DNA of 9,967 nucleotides from Alphaproteobacteria bacterium UBA6544 (GTDB lineage Bacteria; Pseudomonadota; Alphaproteobacteria; UBA8366), in assembly GCA_002434595.1 (NCBI GenBank), contig DJKK01000058.1:1-9967 (forward strand), read 5' to 3'. Made by a program: the position numbers and the translations under genes. Positions 1-5,712 of this stretch are shown piece after piece (position 1 is the first letter of the stretch; each line of letters begins with the position of its first letter). Under the pieces are notes generated by a model. The model saw only the letters and a program-made list of their open reading frames with translations, made no database searches and was not told where the DNA came from.

Positions 1-957
1 CGGACCTTGGACCGGTGCAAGGTCAATACCCGCGGCACCGCTCGCGGTGGTCTCGCCATACGGATACTGAACAAGAGGCCGCTGTCCAACCCAGACTTGG
101 CCCGATTCCGGATCGCAACTCGCCCCTACCAGGTACCACTCCCTAGCCAGCAGCGGCACGCCAGTGCCGAGAATGAACAACTGTTGGCCATCACCGAGAT
201 ACAGCGCCAGCGCCCCCTCGTCATCAATGGCGAGTGCATAGCCGCGCGGAGCATCCGCGTCCCAGTCGGCGATTAACGCCTGCGGCGCTTTGCCGGGAGT
301 TGTCGGCCAAATTCGCGCCTGTAAGGCAAAACCGCCCGCGGCGATTGAGCCGAGATCTCCAACTTCTACATAGGAACCGATATCGATCGCCTGGACCCGG
401 GCGGGATAGTGGCCGCTGACCGGCGTGCCGAGTAAAGTCTCGTGAAATGCGGGTCCTTCGGGCGTACCGTCACCACACCGCAGGCGGACAATCTCCGCAC
501 GATACGGCGCCGCTCCCTCTGCGCTCACCTTGAATTCGATACGGCCACCGGGCCGAACACTGAAGACGTCGCTATAGGAAAGGATAGGCCGGTCAGCAGC
601 GTTCAACGTCAACACACCCTCGCCAGGGCGCGGAATGACCGGGTCATCGATCCCGTCCAGCAATAGTCGCACGCCCGCATGGGCTTCCCACCGCGCCTTG
701 AACAGCGCCCAGTAGGCGGAGCTAAGGTCAGAGTACCCGCGATCCCAGAAAATTTCGAGCGGATGTGCTTTCGGTCCCGTCGTATGGGCAAGGTACCATG
801 GATCCCCACGCCGCGGCTGCACCAGAAGGTATCGGCTCTCAATCCTCTCCCAGCGCAATAGCTTGATAAGTTTTTGAAGGTCTGGCCCATGCGGCCCAAA
901 AGGATTGCCGCGAAAGGCACGGCAAAGGTCGAGACGGTCGGGATCGACTTTGTGCAC
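1..957 (-). CDS. N,N-dimethylformamidase-like protein, N-terminal part (runs off the left edge)
   Basis: The frame is open for 319 codons from a GTG at 957 to the window edge. Residues 1 to about 110 resemble the small (alpha) subunit of N,N-dimethylformamidase, with a conserved stretch RGNPFGPHGPDLQKL near residues 17-31 and ALFKARWEAHAGVRL near 105. From about residue 122 the large (beta) subunit begins, with YSDVFSVRPGGRIEF, then HYPARVQAIDIGSYVEV, then a LamG-like beta-sandwich (about 209-290: FALQARIWPTTPGKAPQALI, EWYLVGASCDPESG, QRPL). The family hydrolyses N-substituted formamides or related amides; the iron-binding Tyr/Glu residues of the beta subunit lie outside this window. Alpha and beta parts are fused here, as in many genomic homologues. 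GTG 957 is chosen because an AGGG lies 8 nt upstream and the frame has a TAA about 75 nt upstream with no ATG between. The upstream SMP-30 fragment ends only 5 nt before it, so translation is probably coupled. Substrate unknown. Confidence 0.8.
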   Translation of the reverse strand, partial: MHKVDPDRLDLCRAFRGNPFGPHGPDLQKLIKLLRWERIESRYLLVQPRRGDPWYLAHTTGPKAHPLEIFWDRGYSDLSSAYWALFKARWEAHAGVRLLLDGIDDPVIPRPGEGVLTLNAADRPILSYSDVFSVRPGGRIEFKVSAEGAAPYRAEIVRLRCGDGTPEGPAFHETLLGTPVSGHYPARVQAIDIGSYVEVGDLGSIAAGGFALQARIWPTTPGKAPQALIADWDADAPRGYALAIDDEGALALYLGDGQQLFILGTGVPLLAREWYLVGASCDPESGQVWVGQRPLVQYPYGETTASGAAGIDLAPVQGP

Positions 958-962
958 CAGAT

Positions 963-1124
963 CTACCCTGTGAAATACGACTCGTGCGCGCCGGTCGCCG
1001 GATCGTATGTCTGAATATTCGATGTCAGGTTATCGCACCAATAGAGCTTCTGCTCTTCAGGATGCCAGATAACCCCCTCACTGAGGGTATCCTTCGCCTC
1101 GACGAGACATTCCACGCCCGCCAT
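963..1124 (-). pseudogene. SMP-30/gluconolactonase N-terminal remnant (53 codons)
   Basis: This short frame from ATG 1124 to a TAG at 965-963 encodes the first blade of an SMP-30/gluconolactonase/LRE-type beta-propeller: LSEGVIWHPEEQKLYWCDN (residues 14-32) followed by IQTYDPATGAHESYF. The Glu of the LSEG motif (residue 16) corresponds to the metal ligand of the family. Family members are about 280-300 residues, so more than 80% is missing, and the following bases read into the DMFase-like gene instead. It keeps an excellent Shine-Dalgarno sequence, so it may still be translated as a leader peptide that delivers ribosomes to the GTG 5 nt downstream. A real truncated gene left by a deletion is the simplest view; a selected leader ORF is possible. 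Confidence 0.75.
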
Positions 1125-1130
1125 GCGGGG

Positions 1131-1137
1131 TCCTCCT
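1131..1137 (-). promoter_or_regulatory. Strong ribosome binding site AGGAGGA before the SMP-30 remnant
   Basis: On the minus strand AGGAGGA is followed by CCCCGC and ATG 1124, which leaves 7 nt between GGAGG and the start. It is a near-consensus Shine-Dalgarno sequence, stronger than those seen before the neighbouring genes, and it fixes the start of a fragment that otherwise looks dead. Confidence 0.6.
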
Positions 1138-1148
1138 CATTGGTGGAA

Positions 1149-1163
1149 CGCCCGGGTCGGGCG
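1149..1163 (-). other. GC-rich hairpin immediately after the PDZ-protein stop codon
   Basis: CGCCCG and CGGGCG form a perfect 6-bp stem around a 3-nt loop, directly after the TGA at 1166-1164; the A of the stop and a following T could add a seventh pair. There is no U-tract afterwards (TTCC only), so it is not a typical intrinsic terminator. It could attenuate transcription or protect the upstream transcript from 3' decay. Confidence 0.4.
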
Positions 1164-2159
1164 TCAGTGCAGTTGTGGACCCTTCAATAGGTCACCGCGG
1201 CTGATCGACTGTACGTGTACTTCCACACGATCGCCGGAACGCTGAAGGTTCAAGGGTATCTCCGCGCCGGCGGCGCCTTGTGACCAGATCTTGCGGTACA
1301 TCTGCACCATATCGTTGACCGGCTGCCCGCCGACACCGAAGACGATATCGCCCAACTGCACGTCTGCACGCTGCGCTGGCCCGTTGTCGGCAACGCCGGC
1401 GACGACGACACTGCCGTCGACTTCCGTCGTGAACATTCCAAGCCACGGGCGCGGCGGCTTGCTTGTTTTCCCGTAGCGCATCAGTTCTTCCATGATCGGC
1501 TTCAGGATATCGATCGGCACGACCATGTTGACGTCAACCGGCTCTTTGCCATCCGTCGACTGCTGGACGTAGAGCGAACCGATCCCCCGCAGCGTCCCGT
1601 CGCTACCGATCAGGGCCGATCCGCCCCAGAGCGGATGCGGCGGGGCGGTGAAGATCGCGTTGTCGAGCATGTACTCCCAATACCCCGCAAACTCGCGGCG
1701 CGCGACGACTTCCGCGCTCACCGCGTGTTTAACACCACCGCAACCGGCAAGGATCGCCGGATCGCCAACCCGTAACGAATCGGAACTGCCGAGTTCCAGT
1801 GGCGGCAAATCCAGCTTCTGCAGGGCCTGCACGAGGCCGAAACCGGTCTCCTGATCGTATCCGACGACATGGCCAGGGATCGCCCTTCCATCGCCGTCGA
1901 ATAGCCATACCGTCTCCGCTTCGGTCACCAGGTAACCGATCGTGACGACGAGGCCGTCGCTGCTGATTAGGGCCGCATTCCCGCCCCGCTCGGTCCCCAG
2001 CGTTTCCGCTGTGAACCCGTCATCCGGGATATGGGTGCGGATCGACAGGACGGAGGACAGCGTCTCTTCCAGATCGAAACCATAGTCCTGAACTCGGGGC
2101 CGGGCGCTTTCGGGAATCATTGGGCCGAGCCGCTCTTCCAATTCGTCGTCGTCACTCAA
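1164..2159 (-). CDS. HtrA/Deg-like PDZ protein with a lost catalytic triad (pseudoprotease)
   Basis: This 331-residue protein has the order of a trypsin-like HtrA protease (about 35-225) followed by one PDZ domain (about 237-322, starting PWLGMFTTEVDGSVVVAGVA and including NGPAQRADVQLGDIVFGVGG). The HtrA landmarks are present but altered. Where the family has TNNHVV there is TIGYLV (His replaced by Tyr76). Where it has TDLAVL there is TGFGLV (Asp replaced by Gly106). Where it has GNSGGPL there is LWGGSAL (Ser replaced by Trp178). No proteolysis is therefore expected; a scaffold or peptide-binding role through the PDZ domain is an inference. The N-terminus (MSDDDELEERLG) is acidic with no signal peptide or membrane segment, unlike periplasmic HtrA. 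The start is a TTG with GGAG 7 nt upstream, 20 nt after the UGSC gene, so the two are probably co-transcribed. The frame is clean, so this is a maintained gene rather than a pseudogene. Confidence 0.8.
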   Translation of the reverse strand: MSDDDELEERLGPMIPESARPRVQDYGFDLEETLSSVLSIRTHIPDDGFTAETLGTERGGNAALISSDGLVVTIGYLVTEAETVWLFDGDGRAIPGHVVGYDQETGFGLVQALQKLDLPPLELGSSDSLRVGDPAILAGCGGVKHAVSAEVVARREFAGYWEYMLDNAIFTAPPHPLWGGSALIGSDGTLRGIGSLYVQQSTDGKEPVDVNMVVPIDILKPIMEELMRYGKTSKPPRPWLGMFTTEVDGSVVVAGVADNGPAQRADVQLGDIVFGVGGQPVNDMVQMYRKIWSQGAAGAEIPLNLQRSGDRVEVHVQSISRGDLLKGPQLH

Positions 2160-2179
2160 ATCCGCTCTCCGTCTTCGCT

Positions 2180-2707
2180 TCAGGCCGACGCAGAGATCAT
2201 TCGCATGACCGGCGTCAGCGCGTCTCTGGCAATGGTCTTGATCTCATCGTCGGTGCGGTCTTGTATCGGATGTGGCACGTAGACGATCGCGGGATCGAAA
2301 TTGAGCGCCGCCGATTGCGCATTCGCGGCCTGTTCGAAAGCCGTCGTGGCGATCATGCCGCCCGGAATACCTCTTTGATCCAAGTCCCAGATGTCATGCA
2401 AACTGCACGACGTGCAGGACCCTCAATCGCTGAGAGCTTCGACCACCACGTCGCATTCGGTGGCGATTGTCTGCGCCAGATCGACGGGAGCCGTACGTGT
2501 GTTCGTCGGCTTTGCATACTGCTTCACTGTGAAGCCTTTTTCACCGAGGAGCCGCGCAATCTCATCGCAGAAAACATCGCCGCGCACCTTGCCGATGTCG
2601 AGGACACCGATGGTCAATCCTTCGAGTGATTCCGGTGGCTCCAGACGTTCGCGCCTCGCGGGCGACGTCTCCGCCGTCGGATCTAGAAGGGTCACATTTT
2701 CGCTCAT
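2180..2707 (-). CDS. UGSC-family selenoprotein (in-frame UGA read as selenocysteine)
   Basis: Two adjacent same-frame ORFs, one ending at TGA 2425-2423 and one continuing to TGA 2182-2180, are one 175-residue gene. Reading UGA as Sec gives SDUGSCTSCSLHD, with Sec at residue 95 and Cys at 98 and 101. This is the defining motif of the UGSC-containing selenoprotein family reported from marine metagenomes. Both flanks fit the family: LTIGVLDIGKVRGDVFCDEI (about 30-49) before the motif, and RGIPGGMIATTAFEQAANAQ, then AIVYVPHPIQ, after it. The U-x-x-C arrangement implies a redox centre; the substrate is not established. I see no signal peptide. ATG 2707 overlaps the upstream stop as ATGA and has AAGGAG about 8 nt upstream, so translation is coupled to the thioredoxin-domain gene. 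Homologues with Thr or Cys in place of Sec exist to my knowledge, so the alternative of an inactivated gene with a nonsense mutation is unlikely but not excluded. Confidence 0.88.
2403..2425 (-). promoter_or_regulatory. Selenocysteine UGA codon and candidate bacterial SECIS hairpin
   Basis: The UGA is at 2425-2423. Five nt later CTGCAC (2417-2412) and GTGCAG (2408-2403) make a perfect 6-bp stem with the triloop GTC. A G at the start of a short apical loop is what SelB recognises, and the UGCA-GUC-UGCA character recalls the E. coli fdhF element. The loop begins 12 nt after UGA, closer than the roughly 16-37 nt given by the usual bacterial rule. An outer helix between GGGTCC just after the UGA and GGACTT further downstream may extend the fold. 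Confidence 0.55.
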
Positions 2708-4161
2708 GTACCAATCTCCTTGGTTACCAGATCACTGCCGCGTTCGCCACTCGCGGCCCAACCGCCGATAAGCGCCGACATAAGGCCGGCCTCACCGCCG
2801 GCACGCACGATGTTCAGGCCGCCGGAGCGAACTTTACACACCGTCTTCCCCGCCATACTTGCGGGCAAACCTTCCGCTACCCCGCCGACACCACGCAATA
2901 AATCGTCGGCCGGCATGGTCAGCACTTCTTCGAATTCCTGCATGGTACGTTCCCGCGTCCAACCGGCGCGGTCGTAAACCCGGAAATGCTCGTGGCCCAT
3001 GACGATCATGACATCATGGCCCGGCGCTCGTTTTGGATGCCCAATTGCCTTGATCGACATGGCAAGCGATCGGGTTAGAGATTGCGGCTCGCGGGACAAC
3101 TGATCGAAATTGCCCATTTGCCCCTCGCCGGCGTAGAGCGTCACGGCTGACTTGCCCGGCGCGACACCACGTTCCTCAGCGAACGGCTTCCAGATCGTCT
3201 TGCTCTCGTCCTCGGCAAAACAAAGGCCGACCTTGCCAGGGTTGCCAATTGTCGCGCGATCGATCTCACCGGGGCGCCCGCCGCCAACATTCCGAATAAC
3301 CAACTGCAACGCTCGTCCGATGGTCGAGTTAGCCCGGTTGCCTTGTCCCAGAGCGTTAACGCCGCAATTCATACCGATCCGCTGCGCGATCGGTCCGTTC
3401 ACCACGACAATTGGTCCGACAAAGTGGGTCGTGCACAGAACTCCATGCATGCTGAAGGCAGGATCAAGTGCCGCCTCAACGGCGGCAAGGACCACCGGGA
3501 GGTATTCCGGTTTACATCCGGCCATGACGGCGTTGATCGCCACTTTCTCGACCGTACAGGGGACCAGGTTTGGCGGAATCTCGCCAATAATCTCCTGCGA
3601 GTCGCGGGTGGTTCCCTGCAGCATCCGCAGCACGCGGACCGGCGTTGGCGGGACCACAGGAAGCCCATCCGACCAGCCTCGGTCGTAACAGGCCTCAATT
3701 TCGTCGTCGACGGCGCCAACTTCAATCTGGCGGGCATCGAGTGACACATCGCCAAACCGAACAGCAAGTATTTCGGGCATCCCGGGATCGACGCTTTTGG
3801 AGCCGCAACCCGGCTGATTTTCGGGCAAACCATCGCCGAGGCCACCCTTGCCGCTCAGATCTTCCCATTCTCCACGGTTCCAGCCGATAGCGCGGCCCTT
3901 CTCTTCGCCGTCCTGGATACGTATCAATGTCGGAACAGTCTCAATATCGAGACGATAGGAAACCTCGAGCTCGCGGTCATCCACGGCAGGCACACTTTCA
4001 GGAAAGGACGGGTCGTCTTGGGTGTAGATGGTCAGGCCGTCGTTATCCTCCGCAAGTTGCGCATAGACCGGCTCCAACATGATGCAGGTCGGACAATCGC
4101 GCTTTGCAATCACGATCAATCCGTCGGAAGGGGTCGGCATGGATTCAGTGTGTTGGCTCAT
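2704..4161 (-). CDS. Thioredoxin-fold domain fused to a conserved UGSC-associated domain
   Basis: The 485-residue product has two parts. Residues 12-105 are thioredoxin-like: a CPTC active site (Cys23, Cys26) after the strand GLIVIAKRD, and a cis-proline loop VPTLIRI (Pro78). A linker with GCGSKS (about 118-123) leads to a large C-terminal domain from about 155. I recognise that domain only as a conserved, uncharacterised family that tends to occur with UGSC proteins: WSDGLPVVPPT (163-173), VEKVAINAVMAGCKPEYLPV (204-223), GNRANSTIGRALQLVIRNVG (274-293), GNPGKVGLCFAEDE (306-319) and MGHEHF (388-393). Conserved-looking Cys are 202, 216, 243, 266 and 314. There is no signal peptide or membrane segment. 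It is the first gene of the leftward operon and overlaps the UGSC gene by 4 bp, so its dithiol may reduce the Sec/Cys centre of that protein (inference). ATG 4161 is preceded only by a weak GAAAGA. No reaction is assigned. Confidence 0.75.
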   Translation of the reverse strand: MSQHTESMPTPSDGLIVIAKRDCPTCIMLEPVYAQLAEDNDGLTIYTQDDPSFPESVPAVDDRELEVSYRLDIETVPTLIRIQDGEEKGRAIGWNRGEWEDLSGKGGLGDGLPENQPGCGSKSVDPGMPEILAVRFGDVSLDARQIEVGAVDDEIEACYDRGWSDGLPVVPPTPVRVLRMLQGTTRDSQEIIGEIPPNLVPCTVEKVAINAVMAGCKPEYLPVVLAAVEAALDPAFSMHGVLCTTHFVGPIVVVNGPIAQRIGMNCGVNALGQGNRANSTIGRALQLVIRNVGGGRPGEIDRATIGNPGKVGLCFAEDESKTIWKPFAEERGVAPGKSAVTLYAGEGQMGNFDQLSREPQSLTRSLAMSIKAIGHPKRAPGHDVMIVMGHEHFRVYDRAGWTRERTMQEFEEVLTMPADDLLRGVGGVAEGLPASMAGKTVCKVRSGGLNIVRAGGEAGLMSALIGGWAASGERGSDLVTKEIGT

Positions 4162-4173
4162 ATCGTCTTTCGC

Positions 4174-4196
4174 GATAAACTTATCTGAGTTCTCAG
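4174..4196. promoter_or_regulatory. Two overlapping short inverted repeats upstream of the UGSC operon
   Basis: GATAA-AC-TTATC (4174-4185) and CTGAG-TT-CTCAG (4185-4196) are two 5-bp perfect inverted repeats with 2-nt centres that share one base. They lie 13-35 bp before ATG 4161 in the divergent region. Dimeric regulators such as the GntR or TetR families bind sites of this size, so an operator is plausible, but no regulator gene is in the window. Confidence 0.3.
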
Positions 4197-4216
4197 GGCG
4201 TTTCAGTCACAAATCA

Positions 4217-4245
4217 TTGCAACACATCACGCCAGAAGGTCAAAT
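4217..4245 (+). promoter_or_regulatory. Candidate sigma-70 promoter for the rightward dehydrogenase operon
   Basis: TTGCAA (4217-4222) and TCAAAT (4240-4245) each match 4 of 6 consensus bases at a 17-bp spacing. Transcription would start near 4252 and give a leader of about 45 nt holding the 4258-4280 repeat. The match is modest. Confidence 0.25.
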
Positions 4246-4257
4246 AGCACCTTCGCA

Positions 4258-4280
4258 GGCGAATTCGATGATGATTCGCC
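4258..4280. promoter_or_regulatory. Perfect 7-bp inverted repeat upstream of the FAD subunit gene
   Basis: GGCGAAT (4258-4264) and ATTCGCC (4274-4280) flank a 9-bp spacer, 18 bp before ATG 4299. It could be an operator or a hairpin in the mRNA leader near the start codon, which has no clear Shine-Dalgarno sequence. Confidence 0.35.
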
Positions 4281-4298
4281 GAAACTTGGGTGTATGCA

Positions 4299-5435
4299 AT
4301 GGAAACTTTCGATGTAATTGTGGTCGGAGGCGGACTTTTTGGTCCCGCAACGGCCTATGGCCTGCGCCAACAGGGATTGGACACGGTTGTCCTTGATGAT
4401 GGGGACGATGTCCTGCGCGCCGCACGGGGCAATTTCGGCCTGGTCTGGGTGCAGTCAAAAGGTATGGGCATGCACCATTACCACGCATGGAGCCGCGAAT
4501 CGGCACACCTCTATGCCGATTTCGCAGCCGAGTTGAAAGACGGAAGCGGCGTCGCAGTCGCACATCGCAATAATGGCGGGATGCACATCCTCCTGGGTGA
4601 AACCGAGCGCGAGCAACGACGTCGCGAAATGGATATCATGCGCCAACAGGCGGGCGTAGACGGCTTCGAATGCGAGATCATCGAACGCGAGGATGTCGAG
4701 AAGATGCTACCCGGCGTCCGGCTCGGCGATGCAGTAGTCGGCGCCTCCTTCTCCAAACACGACGGCGACGTCAATCCGTTGAAACTCCTGCGGGCGCTTC
4801 ATACAAGTTTCCGGCGGATGGGCGGAAAGTTGCGCACCGACTGCCGCGTTGAAAACATTCGCCACGACGGTTCAGCCTTCATCGCAGAGACGCGAAATGG
4901 CTGTTTCGCGGCGCCGAAGATCGTTCTTGCGTGCGGCCACGGGATTACCCGCCTTGCACCGATGGTCGGCCTTGATACACCCATCGTGCCCCAGCGAGGC
5001 CAAGTTTTGGTGACGGAGCGGGCGGAGCCAGTGCTCGGCATGGCACTTGGGAATGTTCGACAAACCGATGAAGGCACGGTCCAGATCGGCAATACGGAAG
5101 AGGATGTCGAGTACGACGACGGCACAACGCTGAGCGCAAGCCAAGCGATGGCCCGCCGTGCGGTGAAACTGTTCCCGCAACTGGCCGGCCTTCGGCTAAT
5201 CCGTACCTGGGGCTGTATCCGCGTTCTCACACCCGACAAATGCGCCATCTATGATGAATCGGAAGAGTATCCGGGGGCATACGTCGCAACGTCGCATAGT
5301 GGCGTGACCCTTGCGGCGGTAAACGCCCGGCACACCGCGCGCTGGATCGCCACGGGGGAAATGACGCCCGGTTTCGAGGAGTTCAGTGCGAAGCGTTTCA
5401 ACAAGGGAATCCAGGATGTTCCGTCGCATCACTGA
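4299..5435 (+). CDS. DAO-family FAD-dependent oxidoreductase (HcnC/OoxB/glycine oxidase-like subunit)
   Basis: The 378-residue protein opens with a dinucleotide-binding fold, DVIVVGGGLFGPATAYGL (GxGxxG at residues 10-15), and has the DAO-family C-terminal FAD region, IRTWGCIRVLTPDKCAIYD and later YVATSHSGVTLAAV. Between these lies a substrate domain with FSKHDGDVNPLKLLRAL. The length fits the beta subunits of opine oxidase, D-hydroxyproline dehydrogenase and hydrogen cyanide synthase. Such enzymes oxidise a secondary or primary amine of an amino acid derivative and pass electrons through partner subunits. The next two genes encode those partners, so a membrane-associated heteromeric dehydrogenase is likely. 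I chose ATG 4299 (METFDV) over GTG 4290, three codons earlier, because the family starts just before the FAD strand; neither has a good Shine-Dalgarno sequence. The 3' end overlaps the next gene by 20 bp. Substrate cannot be assigned. Confidence 0.85.
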   Translation: METFDVIVVGGGLFGPATAYGLRQQGLDTVVLDDGDDVLRAARGNFGLVWVQSKGMGMHHYHAWSRESAHLYADFAAELKDGSGVAVAHRNNGGMHILLGETEREQRRREMDIMRQQAGVDGFECEIIEREDVEKMLPGVRLGDAVVGASFSKHDGDVNPLKLLRALHTSFRRMGGKLRTDCRVENIRHDGSAFIAETRNGCFAAPKIVLACGHGITRLAPMVGLDTPIVPQRGQVLVTERAEPVLGMALGNVRQTDEGTVQIGNTEEDVEYDDGTTLSASQAMARRAVKLFPQLAGLRLIRTWGCIRVLTPDKCAIYDESEEYPGAYVATSHSGVTLAAVNARHTARWIATGEMTPGFEEFSAKRFNKGIQDVPSHH

Positions 5436-5712
5436 GCCAGATGCCGAAACGGTCATCATCCGTTTTGAAGGCGAAAGACTAAAGGTCGCCGCCCACGAAA
5501 CTGTTGCTGCGGCGGTCCTTGCGACCAATCCAGAATTTACCCGCACCACACCGATCAGCGGAGAGAAGCGGGCACCCTATTGCTTGATGGGCACCTGTTT
5601 CGAATGCCTGATGGAGATCGACGGTGAGCCTAACCGTCAAGCCTGCATGATGATTGTGACGGACGGAATGGTCGTAAAACGGCAAACCGGCAAACGGGAG
5701 ATGCCGGAATGA
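5416..5712 (+). CDS. Small (2Fe-2S)-binding subunit (HcnA / opine oxidase small subunit-like)
   Basis: A 98-residue ferredoxin-like protein with cysteines at 56, 61, 64 and 77, the C-x4-C-x2-C-x12-C pattern of a plant-type [2Fe-2S] cluster (PYCLMGTCFECLMEIDG). The family matches the N-terminal region of sarcosine oxidase alpha and the separate small subunits of HcnABC-type enzymes. It relays electrons from the flavin subunits. ATG 5416 is used because AAGGGA lies about 8 nt before it and the homologous start is near FRRI; a GTG at 5386 would add ten residues. The gene overlaps the FAD gene before it by 20 bp and the next gene by ATGA, so the three are translated together. Confidence 0.85.
   Translation: MFRRITEPDAETVIIRFEGERLKVAAHETVAAAVLATNPEFTRTTPISGEKRAPYCLMGTCFECLMEIDGEPNRQACMMIVTDGMVVKRQTGKREMPE

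Noticed and set aside
609..920. Minus-strand 103-residue ORF
   Set aside because: It is an alternative frame inside the DMFase-like gene, with Arg- and Cys-rich composition and no family resemblance.
2391..2771. Plus-strand ORFs over the UGSC region (also 2120-2629)
   Set aside because: They are antisense shadows; the minus-strand frame carries the clear family motifs and ribosome sites.
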